A DNA stretch of 64,000 bases from Brasilonema sennae CENA114 (GTDB lineage: Bacteria; Cyanobacteriota; Cyanobacteriia; Cyanobacteriales; Nostocaceae), in assembly GCF_006968745.1 (NCBI RefSeq), contig NZ_CP030118.1, forward strand, positions 4,492,399 to 4,556,398, in the 5' to 3' direction. Positions 1 through 7,489 of this stretch are shown piece after piece. The notes beneath the pieces were generated by a model. It searched no databases and was not told where the DNA came from. It worked only from the letters and a program-made list of their open reading frames with translations. Every line of letters begins with the position of its first letter. The first letter of the stretch is position 1. A program made the translations under genes and the position numbers.

Positions 1-2
1 TT

Positions 3-665
3 GTGTCTTTAACACTGTCCATATTGGGATTTTGGCAAGCGACTTTCGCTTCGCCAGGTAACCATTCTCTTTTAAAATCAGAGAAAACACCAGCACCGTG
101 GGAAGAAAATGCGTGCCCAGGCGGTGTTTCTCAGACATTGCGCTTGGGTGGTGAAGTCAACAATCCGACAACCTTCGACTTGCAAAAGCTTATAAATTTG
201 CAAGAAAATTTAAAAAACCAAAACCCAGCAGTCGTGACCGAAGTTACTGTGTCTTTCCAAACAGGATCAGGTCCGAGAACAGAAACATACTACGGAGTCC
301 CTTTGTGGGAGTTAATTAATAATGAGATTTCTTCAGGGGGACTTAAAGCTGGTAATTCCGGTCAAAATCCTAAAAACGCTTTCCTGCGACAGTACGTTCT
401 TGCTGAAGCCACTGACTGCTATGAGGCGATCGTAAGTATTGGTGAAATTCAACCCAACTTTGAAGGCAAACAAGTGCTAGTTGCATTTGCAAAAAAAGCA
501 AGCGATGGTAGCATCCAATATTTGACAGATACAGATGAGGGATTTGCTCGTCTAGTGGTTCCTGGTGATAAAGCAGGAGGACGTTATGTCAGCAACGTTA
601 GAAACATCCTAGTACTTTCTGGTCCTGCTTCCCCTTTAAAACCCAAATATTTCCGGCAGCCTTAA
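3..665 (+). CDS. molybdopterin-dependent oxidoreductase-like protein, 5' end probably outside the window
   Basis: The frame is open to the window edge, and the GTG at 3 is only the first usable codon, so the true start probably lies upstream. The 220 visible residues resemble the compact Mo-cofactor-binding fold of the sulfite oxidase family as found in small cyanobacterial secreted proteins: a segment reading LRLGGEVNNPTTFDLQKL, then YYGVPLWELI, then a C-terminal half with FARLVVPGDKAGGRYVSNV. The first residues (LSILGFWQATFAS) look like the end of a signal peptide, so export is likely. The substrate is unknown. A decayed Mop (molbindin) fragment about 220 bases downstream supports a former molybdenum context. 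Family assignment is from motif recall. Confidence 0.6.
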   Translation: MSLTLSILGFWQATFASPGNHSLLKSEKTPAPWEENACPGGVSQTLRLGGEVNNPTTFDLQKLINLQENLKNQNPAVVTEVTVSFQTGSGPRTETYYGVPLWELINNEISSGGLKAGNSGQNPKNAFLRQYVLAEATDCYEAIVSIGEIQPNFEGKQVLVAFAKKASDGSIQYLTDTDEGFARLVVPGDKAGGRYVSNVRNILVLSGPASPLKPKYFRQP

Positions 666-740
666 TCCACTTTAATTTCTCTGAATAAAAGCAGACTTTA
701 TCTAAATCAAAAGAACCCCAGAATGTAGTGGTTCTATTTA

Positions 741-845
741 ATATGATGTCCGCTAAATAACCCATAAGAAAAATCTCTCTATTTCTTGGCGTCTGGTACG
801 TTTTTGTGTGAGATTATATTCAGGGTATTTAAGCGGACATCATAT
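741..845. repeat. 105-bp inverted-repeat element, MITE-like
   Basis: Two 23-base arms (741-763 and 823-845) are near-perfect inverted copies, with ATATGATGTCCGCT as the outer 14 bases of the left arm. They enclose about 59 bases with no coding capacity. The size and terminal symmetry fit a miniature inverted-repeat element or a strong RNA hairpin after the gene ending at 665. I see no convincing target duplication. Confidence 0.6.
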
Positions 846-882
846 CAGTAGTCAAGCCAGACTTCGGTAGAAAAAAAGTCGT

Positions 883-954
883 CTAATCAACAGAAACCAT
901 CACATCTGATGCTTTGATGATGGCGTAAGCTTCTTTTCCTTCGTGAAGTGTCAA
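883..954 (-). pseudogene. remnant of a Mop (molbindin-like) domain
   Basis: Read on the minus strand, these bases encode LTLHEGKEAYAIIKASDVMV plus a few residues, then a stop at 883-885. This is the characteristic second half of a Mop/TOBE molybdate-binding domain, where the motif AYAIIKASDVM is strongly conserved. The frame hits a stop immediately upstream (CTA on the plus strand at about 955), so only about 23 codons survive. It is probably the tail of a lost molbindin or molybdate transport gene, which fits the Mo-cofactor protein at the window start. Confidence 0.6.
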
Positions 955-1227
955 CTAGTCTGAGACTATTGTTATATGTAGGTTTTCGGCTGTTTATAAG
1001 ATACTGGGTGAATTCTTTTTTAGGCAAAGTTAGCCAAGCGCGTATGTTTTGGTTCGGTTGCTACTCAAGGGCGAGTGCTGTGTCCTAACGTGACGGATAT
1101 CACAGTAAGTATCCATTTTCGTACGAAAAAGAGCACTCAGTGATACGTAACTTGTGCTGTATAACAAATTTGATTACTGTTTGGTGACTTGCTGCTTCAA
1201 TTCTTCTAGCGATCCATGTTCTTTTAT

Positions 1228-1359
1228 GGCGTTGCTGATTTGAAGTATGAATTCAGTTTTGTCATGCTGAATGTAGCGAGCGCGAAATGTAGACGCGAAC
1301 GCGAACGCTTCACTTCGTTACGCTCAAAATGACAATTCATACCCTGATTCAGCAACGCC
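1228..1359. mobile_element. 132-bp MITE with 8-bp target duplication
   Basis: The element has imperfect terminal inverted repeats beginning GGCGTTGCTGA (left arm 1228-1253, right arm 1334-1359). It is bounded by a perfect 8-bp direct repeat TCTTTTAT at 1220-1227 and 1360-1367. Both hallmarks together make a transposition event very likely. The internal part is a short cyanobacterial repeat with no transposase, so it must have been mobilised in trans. The ends resemble insertion-sequence termini often seen in Nostocales. Confidence 0.85.
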
Positions 1360-1497
1360 TCTTTTATGAAGTCCGTATCGCATGATTGCGTCACGCTCCG
1401 CGTATCGCATGATTGGGCAGCTTCTGCATCGTTGCCCGATAACCGCAGTGAATTCCACTCCTTTGATGCAAGACTCAAAAATTTAACCGGGTTCCTA

Positions 1498-1503
1498 TAT
1501 AAT
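1498..1503 (+). promoter_or_regulatory. candidate -10 box for the precursor peptide gene
   Basis: A perfect TATAAT lies 77 bases before the ATG at 1580. I see no good -35 hexamer at the usual spacing, so it may be activator-dependent or fortuitous. Confidence 0.3.
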
Positions 1504-1579
1504 ATGATAAGTTTATTTGGTTGGAGATTTAGCAATCTTTCACCGAATTTCACTTAATTTATATATGTGGAGAAAAATC

Positions 1580-1771
1580 ATGATCGATCAGTCTTTGTTG
1601 AAAGATTTAGAGCAGTTTCAAGAATTATCTGAACAAGAAGCTAAGGAAGTGAGTGGTGGTAAAAGCTCTGTCATCGATGTTAAGTATACCAATGTCGGTG
1701 CCTGTCCTGCCTGTCGTTCCGGATTTGATCCAAAGGTGACTAATCAGTATGACGGTATCATTAAGAAGTGA
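1580..1771 (+). CDS. double-glycine leader RiPP precursor peptide with CPAC core
   Basis: This is a 63-residue peptide. The start is ATG 1580, chosen over a longer open frame because GGAG sits 7 bases before it and a leader begins right there. Residues 1-27 form an acidic helical leader ending ELSEQEAKEVSGG, the classic double-glycine cleavage signal of C39-peptidase ABC exporters. The predicted core, residues 28-63, holds just two cysteines in a C42-P-A-C45 motif preceded by Gly-Ala and followed by Arg-Ser-Gly-Phe. The next gene is an MNIO (DUF692) enzyme and then its partner, so the core is probably oxidatively modified at or near the cysteines. I recognise no named family for the core. No exporter lies nearby, so export would be in trans. 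Confidence 0.75.
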   Translation: MIDQSLLKDLEQFQELSEQEAKEVSGGKSSVIDVKYTNVGACPACRSGFDPKVTNQYDGIIKK

Positions 1772-2086
1772 ATTAAATAAAGAGCAGCTTTTGTAGGATG
1801 AGTTACGAGTAGTGCTAACGCACTTTATCCAATAAAAGTTTTGCATTTTATTTCATGAATCATCCTTACTAGCCTATCTGTAATAGTTAGTGGGCAGATA
1901 TTTTCAATAGTAGATAACTTCTACTAACAATTTGAACAGCGGTGACAGTAATAGGTGCATTTACTTGGAATGAGTGGTGAATAACGGAGTGGTTTTCAAT
2001 TACATCTGAGTGAGATTATCACTTCGCTATCTTCATTTATTTGGCGATGCGCGACCACCTCATCTGATATTAGAGATAGCAATTTT
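1772..2086. other. 315-bp gap between precursor and MNIO gene
   Basis: There is no gene here. The first part holds a bulged hairpin followed by a U-rich stretch (1788-1842). The rest is AT-rich with no clear signal and no strong ribosome binding site before the ATG at 2087. The downstream enzymes may be read by readthrough or from their own promoter. Confidence 0.5.
1788..1842 (+). terminator. bulged hairpin and short U-run after the precursor gene
   Basis: CTTTT and GGAT pair with ATCC and AAAAG around an inner AGTGC-TAAC-GCACT stem-loop (1811-1824), followed by TTTT at 1839-1842. It looks like a leaky terminator, a common way to express a RiPP precursor above its modifying enzymes. Confidence 0.4.
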
Positions 2087-3010
2087 ATGCTTGCACTAGA
2101 ACAGGAACCAAAGGACTACGCTAACACTTTGTCTGCTCTTCCCAAACTCGGCGTCGGTCTTTCATTTCAAGCACCGCTGCAAAGTTTTGTAGAAGCTCAC
2201 TTGGACACCTTTGATTTTTTAGAGATTATTCCAGATACCCTCTGGAATGATTTGGGTTCTAGTGCGGCTCCTCGCTACCAAGAAAATCGAAAAACTCAGG
2301 GATTTTTAGAATTTCTTGCAAAACACAAGCCGATTATTGCTCATAGCATCGGGCTGTCCATTGGTAGCGCAGACTGGTTTGATCGTGTACATGTAGCCCA
2401 GATTGCGAAATGGCAGCGACAGTATCACTTCCCTTGGCACAGCGATCATTTATCCTTTAGTCGCTTAGCGGATGCATCTAATCATCTTATCGATGTGGGG
2501 CTTACCATGCCAGTTCCCTATGATGCAGAAGTCCTGGATCTGCTTGTAGAGAGGGTAAATCATGTCCATAAAGAAATCTCAGTGCCTTTCCTGCTGGAGA
2601 ACAATGTCTATTATTTTGAGATTCCCAGCCAAGAGATGAGTGAAGCAGAGTTCCTCAATCAACTTACAGCTCGAACTGGCTGTGGGCTTTTACTCGACCT
2701 TCATAACGTTTATGTCAATGCCTGCAACCATAGTTTTGATCCTTGGGATTTTCTTAGCAACCTTGACTTAACCAAAGTGGTAGAAATCCATCTCGCAGGC
2801 GGAATGATGATGGAAGGTTTCTATCTAGACGCTCACTCAGGAGTTTGTCCAGAAGCAGTTTGGCAACTACTGGAGGAACTTCTGCCCAAAGCCCCAAATG
2901 TAGCTGGTATTGTCTTTGAAGTCTTTGGGACACATTACCATCGCATGGGACCTGAACTGCTCAAACAAGAACTTAGTAGGGCTAAAACGATTTGGAAAGC
3001 CAGCCGATAA
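2087..3010 (+). CDS. MNIO-family (DUF692) multinuclear iron-dependent RiPP oxidase
   Basis: At 307 residues it has the full length of the DUF692 TIM-barrel family, whose members MbnB, TglH and others use two or three iron ions and O2 to remodel peptide residues, usually cysteines. The expected metal-site motifs are all present: H86 in AHSIGLS, W117-H-S-D-H121, L170-E-N172, D204-L-H-N207, H235 in EIHLAGG, D248-A-H-S-G252 and E278. It lies downstream of a double-glycine precursor with a CxxC core. It is followed after 12 bases by a partner gene, the standard arrangement for this enzyme type. The precursor as substrate is inference; the family assignment is strong. Confidence 0.9.
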   Translation: MLALEQEPKDYANTLSALPKLGVGLSFQAPLQSFVEAHLDTFDFLEIIPDTLWNDLGSSAAPRYQENRKTQGFLEFLAKHKPIIAHSIGLSIGSADWFDRVHVAQIAKWQRQYHFPWHSDHLSFSRLADASNHLIDVGLTMPVPYDAEVLDLLVERVNHVHKEISVPFLLENNVYYFEIPSQEMSEAEFLNQLTARTGCGLLLDLHNVYVNACNHSFDPWDFLSNLDLTKVVEIHLAGGMMMEGFYLDAHSGVCPEAVWQLLEELLPKAPNVAGIVFEVFGTHYHRMGPELLKQELSRAKTIWKASR

Positions 3011-3022
3011 AGGAATGATTTT

Positions 3023-3844
3023 ATGACACTTGTAGGTTTTCAACAGGCTTTATCCGAATTAGTGATGTCTTCAGAGTTTTGCTTGCAAGTTTTGACGAGT
3101 CCTGATTTAGCTCTAGGGGCATTTGATCTAACTCCCCTAGAACATCAGCGCCTAGTATCTTTGGCTCAGACGCCTGGGCTTGGCATCGGTAGAATGCTTC
3201 ATCGTTCATTTCGTCTTAGCATGCTGGTAAATCTCTTGCCCAAAACCTGCACAGTGCTAAATACTCAGAATCTCAACCAGGTATTCAATATTTACTGGCA
3301 AACACAGCCGCCGCGCAATTTCTACTACCAGCAGGAAGCCGTCCGGTTCGGGGAGTTCTTGATCGCACAACTTGAGCAAGGCACCATCCAGAATGAATTT
3401 CTGGAAGAAATTTTGCGTTTCGAGATCTCCGTGCTTTTTCTAATGAGATTTATACCTGAACAGGTAGCTGGCAATAACAGCTTAAAACTAGGGGTTTCAG
3501 AGGATTTCTTTCCTAATTTGAATCCTCAATATCGCATTGTCCTTTTTCGGCATGAGCCTGATAGTCTGCTCACAACCTTGAATGAAGGTCGAGTGCCTGA
3601 ATCTGGGCTTGAAGGTAATTACTATCTCCTTTTGACAATCTCTTCCACAAATCAGTTGCAAATCAAGCCAGTAGGATCTCGACTTGGTGAGATCCTATTG
3701 GCTTGTAATGGTCAGCGTAGCGTATCGCATCTATGTACACAATTATCTTTAACACTTCAAGACCTAGAGATATTAGCTGAAAGAGGCTTTCTCAGCTTCC
3801 ATCACCAAGCATCGATACTGTCAGCATCTGACTTTTCCCGTTAA
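3023..3844 (+). CDS. MNIO partner protein (DUF2063/HvfC-like) with C-terminal PqqD-like domain
   Basis: The start at ATG 3023 follows AAAGGA by 9 bases. Of 273 residues, roughly the first 110 have the helical pattern of the HvfC/BufC/MbnC partner family (…LTPLEHQRLVSLAQ…, then a QVFNIYWQTQPPRN segment and a following EFL helix). Residues about 215-262 (GSRLGEILLACNGQRSVSHL onward) look like a winged helix of the PqqD/RiPP-recognition-element type, with the expected 'no-growth-of-choice' G-x-I-L-x-x-C-x-G pattern. Such proteins dock the leader peptide and present it to the MNIO enzyme. It overlaps nothing, is 12 bases from the oxidase gene, and is surely co-transcribed with it. Sequence divergence makes the family name less certain than for the oxidase. 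Confidence 0.7.
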   Translation: MTLVGFQQALSELVMSSEFCLQVLTSPDLALGAFDLTPLEHQRLVSLAQTPGLGIGRMLHRSFRLSMLVNLLPKTCTVLNTQNLNQVFNIYWQTQPPRNFYYQQEAVRFGEFLIAQLEQGTIQNEFLEEILRFEISVLFLMRFIPEQVAGNNSLKLGVSEDFFPNLNPQYRIVLFRHEPDSLLTTLNEGRVPESGLEGNYYLLLTISSTNQLQIKPVGSRLGEILLACNGQRSVSHLCTQLSLTLQDLEILAERGFLSFHHQASILSASDFSR

Positions 3845-4017
3845 GTATCGCAACTCTTCCCTTCGGGGAAGACCTCCGGTCTCGCTGCGCTTTAGACCTC
3901 GCTTGCGTGCGCTTTGCGCATACGCCAGTCGCCTGGGCGTGGGAAACCCCTCCGTAGGCATGTGGCGTCCGGACTGCCTCACCCCGGTACTGGCTCCCCT
4001 ACACGCCTTTGAAACTT
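3845..4017. repeat. cluster of short G+C-rich dispersed repeats
   Basis: This stretch consists of short self-complementary blocks (CTTCCCTTCGGGGAAG; TGCGCTTTGCGCA; GTCGCCTGGGCGTGGG) between convergent genes. Similar blocks recur near 14390, 27940, 39650 and 54190. They are typical Nostocales interspersed repeats and may fold into a bidirectional terminator. Confidence 0.6.
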
Positions 4018-4020
4018 GTG

Positions 4021-5979
4021 TCACAGCAATTCCGCAAGGGAAAATTGTCGCTGACGGTCTAATTCCTGAAGTTGCTGTTTTTCTTGGTAGAAAATTTTAC
4101 AATAAGATTCCCATTTTTCCGGCTCAGCTTCTGGATCGATTTGCTCAAAGACTTCACATAAATGACGATAGCGCTTTTCACGTAGCACCAGTTCAATGCA
4201 AGCAGTGGCTGCTTGAATCAACTTATCATGACGTGAGATGATTTCCTTTTGTGTTTTCTCATTTAAATGAAATAAGTGAGATACCAAACTCATTTCTTCT
4301 GGAAACTCTAGACATCTATCTTGCACCATTGATATCAAATCATCGTCAATCCCAGAGGAAATCTCTAAAATTTGCCGCCACAAAAAGCGGTGATGAGAAA
4401 GACTAAATTGCAAATCTCGCTCGTCTAAAACATCAACTATAGCCCCACGATATACTGGATAGTGCAAGTAAATTTGCAACAATAAAGCCTCTGCTATTGG
4501 TAATAAATTGCTTTCACTCTTGTCGAGACTTTGCTGTCTTTCTACAGGTTGCTGTTTGATAACTGGTGTTGGCTTACGAAATGCCCTAGTAGGAGCAATT
4601 TGTGTCAGAAGATTTTCTACTCTTAGGGATATCAGTCTGGTATCTCCTAAACTGAGGATTTCAGCGCAGTGGGAAATGTAATAGTTAAGTGTATCACTGT
4701 TAGCTATATTTTTCAATAGCTTTAGCATCTGCCCAGACACTTGTTGGAAATCAGCAGCCTGTTTCAAGTCACGCTCTTTTGTCATTTGCTGAATTTGCCA
4801 ATCTAACCAAAGTGGAGCATTTGCTAATAATTGTCTATAATCTTCTGGTTCACGTCCTTGCAAGTATTCGTCAGCGTCTTTGCCATCAGGTAAATTAAGA
4901 ATCTTAAGCTGGACTTCACCTTTATATGCGAGTTCGGCAATTTCTCCAATTGCTCTTTGTGCGGCGTTTGTCCCAGCTTTATCAGCATCAAAGTTGAGGA
5001 CTAACTGTTTGGAGTCGGTGTAGCGTAGGACTTGCCGAACTTGTTCTATGCTAAGAGCAGTGCCAAGGGAGGCGATCGCATTATTTATCCCGGCTGCGTG
5101 GAGAGCGATCGCATCAAAATATCCCTCCACCACCACAGCTTGATCCTGTTGGGAAATCCCTGCTTTTGCTTTATCAAGGGCAAACAAAGTTTTCCCCTTG
5201 ATAAAAACTTCTGTTTCCGGTGAATTCAAATATTTAGGTTGTTCATCACCTAAACTTCTGCCACCAAAGCCAATGACACGTCCGAGAACATCGTGGATGG
5301 GAATGATGACGCGATCGCGAAACACGTCATAATAACCACTCGCTTCCTTACGTGCCTTAATCAAACCTGCTTTTTCTACCAGTTGTACTGGGTAGCGTTT
5401 GTCCTCAACTAAATAACGGTAGAGTGTTTCCCAACCTGCGGGCGCATATCCGATACCGAACTGCTGTATTGTTTCTTCCTTCAGTTGGCGTACCGATTGC
5501 AAATATTGTAATGCCTTCTCTCCCGAACTCGCCTCAACCAGGGGAGCCTCCGAAGGACGCTTCTGTCCATTATACCTGAGAGCGTGTTGATAAAACTGTG
5601 CCGCCGCAGCGAGAACTTCATATAGTTGTTCGCGCAAAGACAACTGACGCTGCAACTCTTGCCTCTGTTCTGGTTCTAGCGTTCTCACTGAGACTTGGTA
5701 ACGCCGCGCCAAATCTAATACCACTTCAGCAAAAGAGCGCTTCTCCAACTCCATGAGAAACTTGATAGCATTGCCACCAGCTTGACAGCCAAAGCAGTAG
5801 TACATCTGCTTAGTTTGGCTGACAGTGAAACTGGGACTTTTTTCTGAGTGAAAGGGACACAAACCTACATGGTCTTTTCCGCGCTTGCGTAAGACAACCT
5901 GTTCTGAGATGACATCGACAATGTCAGCTCGTTGTTTAACTTCTTCAATTGTGTCCGGATGCAGGCGGGGGATGTGCAT
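4021..5979 (-). CDS. dnaG: DNA primase
   Basis: This 652-residue protein synthesises RNA primers at the replication fork. The N-terminal CHC2 zinc finger is complete (C41, H44, C62, C65 in CPFH…YYCFGC). The catalytic core follows, including RVIGFGGR and a Toprim domain at about residues 278-360 with VVVEGYFDAIAL and LNFDADKAG. The C-terminal about 200 residues form the helical DnaB-interaction region. The length is normal for cyanobacterial DnaG. The stop lies in a dispersed-repeat zone, so the last residues may be lineage-specific. It is transcribed alone, convergent with the RiPP locus. Confidence 0.97.
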   Translation of the reverse strand: MHIPRLHPDTIEEVKQRADIVDVISEQVVLRKRGKDHVGLCPFHSEKSPSFTVSQTKQMYYCFGCQAGGNAIKFLMELEKRSFAEVVLDLARRYQVSVRTLEPEQRQELQRQLSLREQLYEVLAAAAQFYQHALRYNGQKRPSEAPLVEASSGEKALQYLQSVRQLKEETIQQFGIGYAPAGWETLYRYLVEDKRYPVQLVEKAGLIKARKEASGYYDVFRDRVIIPIHDVLGRVIGFGGRSLGDEQPKYLNSPETEVFIKGKTLFALDKAKAGISQQDQAVVVEGYFDAIALHAAGINNAIASLGTALSIEQVRQVLRYTDSKQLVLNFDADKAGTNAAQRAIGEIAELAYKGEVQLKILNLPDGKDADEYLQGREPEDYRQLLANAPLWLDWQIQQMTKERDLKQAADFQQVSGQMLKLLKNIANSDTLNYYISHCAEILSLGDTRLISLRVENLLTQIAPTRAFRKPTPVIKQQPVERQQSLDKSESNLLPIAEALLLQIYLHYPVYRGAIVDVLDERDLQFSLSHHRFLWRQILEISSGIDDDLISMVQDRCLEFPEEMSLVSHLFHLNEKTQKEIISRHDKLIQAATACIELVLREKRYRHLCEVFEQIDPEAEPEKWESYCKIFYQEKQQLQELDRQRQFSLAELL

Positions 5980-6136
5980 ACTAAATTAGGAGTCAACAGT
6001 CAAGAGTTACAAATGATTGATCATTGACTGTTGTCTATAGACTAACGGTTCTGATGAATATTATATTCTTGATGCCAATCCAAGAATGACGCATCAGAAT
6101 CGCTCATTGTTAATTGTATAACAGGAAATACTGAAA

Positions 6137-7489
6137 ATGGGACGCATTTTTCTTTCAGCAGCTCACGGAGGCAAAGAAGCAGGAGGAATAGATCCAGGCT
6201 CAATTGCTGGTGGGACAACCGAAGCCAAGGAAATGATTATGCTGCGGGATTTGATCATCACCGAACTCAGAGCGCGTAATTTTGAAGTTTTGGCAGTTCC
6301 AGATGACTTGAGCGCCCAACAAACTATCGCTTGGATAAATTCTCGCGCTCGTCCAAAAGATGTTGCCATAGAAATTCATGCTGATGCTGCGAGCAATCCT
6401 TCTGTACGTGGGGCAAGCATTTTCTACATTGCTAACAATGATGAACGCAGAAATCATGCCGAACTGCTACTGGTGGGACTGTTGCGTCGTGTTCCTCAGT
6501 TACCAAATCGGGGAGTCAAGTCAGACTCAGCAACAGGTTTGGGGCGTTTGGCGTTTTGTCGTCAGACATCAGTTGCTTCTTTGTTGATGCAAGTTGGCTT
6601 TCTTACTAGCCCAGATGATCGCGCCTTGCTGCAAACTCGCCGCCGCGACTTTGCCTTAGGAATTGCCGATGGAGTTGCATCTTGGAGTCGTACTATTGAT
6701 CCTGGTTCAGCTGTGGAAACAGACTCAACATATCCGGTATTTAGTATCAATATTAATGGACAACTTTATCCAGAGAAAGGGATACTCATTAACGGTAATG
6801 CTTATATCCCCATTGACTTGGCGGATCGCTTGCGGATTGATTTATCCAAAGCGCCTAATGTCCGCCGCGTGACTTATCGCCGAGTTGTTTTCCTCAAAGC
6901 CGTTGAACTGCGCGACTTTCATCTTTCTGTCGTATGGGATAGTGCAACTCAGACTCTAAATTTGCGCTCGATCGCCCAAATTCCACTTGGTCAAATTGAC
7001 AAGATTATGTCATATGGTCATGCATCAGAAGTGCAGTTGCAGTTATTTCTGAGAAACAATAATGAAAATGCGATCGTGCAGTTTCCCGACTTGCCCAAAC
7101 TCTACCGCGAAGAAGCGACAATAGAAGGAGTGAGTCATGACATTGCTTTCTGCCAAATGTGCTTAGAAACTGGATTTTTACACTTTGGTGACGATGTCAA
7201 ATCAGAACAAAATAACTTTGCAGGTTTAGGGGCTATTGGTGGTGCACCAAACGCAGCGTCGTTTGAAAGTGCCAGACTTGGTGTTCGGGCGCACATCCAA
7301 CACTTGAAAGCTTACGCCAGTTTGGAACCACTGGTGCAAGAACTCGAAGATCCAAGATTTCGCTTTGTGACTCGCGGTATTGCTCCATCAATCGAACAAC
7401 TTTCGGGACGTTGGTCTGCCGATTTGGAATATGGTAACAAAATTATGGCAATGCTCAAACGGCTTTATGAGTCAGCAGGGCTATTCTAA
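6137..7489 (+). CDS. N-acetylmuramoyl-L-alanine amidase fused to a glucosaminidase-like domain
   Basis: Residues 1 to about 185 are an Amidase_3 domain that would cleave the peptide stem from peptidoglycan. H10 (AAHGG), E29 and H81 (IEIHADA) fit the zinc ligands. At the position of the usual catalytic glutamate (…VE-V/T-GF…) this protein has Q152 in LLMQVGFLTS. The C-terminal about 150 residues carry a GH73-like glucosaminidase pattern (…DIAFCQMCLETGFLHFG…QNNFAGLGAIGG…). No signal peptide is visible, so export or periplasmic action is not obvious. It is a single gene with AACAGGA before ATG 6137. It may serve septal or heterocyst wall remodelling; this is inference. Confidence 0.85.
   Translation: MGRIFLSAAHGGKEAGGIDPGSIAGGTTEAKEMIMLRDLIITELRARNFEVLAVPDDLSAQQTIAWINSRARPKDVAIEIHADAASNPSVRGASIFYIANNDERRNHAELLLVGLLRRVPQLPNRGVKSDSATGLGRLAFCRQTSVASLLMQVGFLTSPDDRALLQTRRRDFALGIADGVASWSRTIDPGSAVETDSTYPVFSININGQLYPEKGILINGNAYIPIDLADRLRIDLSKAPNVRRVTYRRVVFLKAVELRDFHLSVVWDSATQTLNLRSIAQIPLGQIDKIMSYGHASEVQLQLFLRNNNENAIVQFPDLPKLYREEATIEGVSHDIAFCQMCLETGFLHFGDDVKSEQNNFAGLGAIGGAPNAASFESARLGVRAHIQHLKAYASLEPLVQELEDPRFRFVTRGIAPSIEQLSGRWSADLEYGNKIMAMLKRLYESAGLF

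Larger units (their letters stand above)
666..1579. other. gene-poor decayed intergenic region
   Basis: There is no intact gene in about 900 bases. It holds an inverted-repeat element (741-845), a Mop-domain remnant on the minus strand (883-954), and a MITE (1228-1359). On the minus strand around 1160-1219 there is a short open tail (…KEHGSLEELKQQVTKQ-stop) that rejoins the reading frame at 1360-1380 if the MITE is removed. The MITE therefore seems to have interrupted the end of an older gene that I cannot identify. A 15-base direct repeat CGTATCGCATGATTG occurs at 1375 and 1399. Confidence 0.6.

Noticed and set aside
1224..1553. 109-residue minus-strand frame
   Set aside because: It reads through a MITE and short repeats, so it is not an intact gene, though its interrupted tail is informative.
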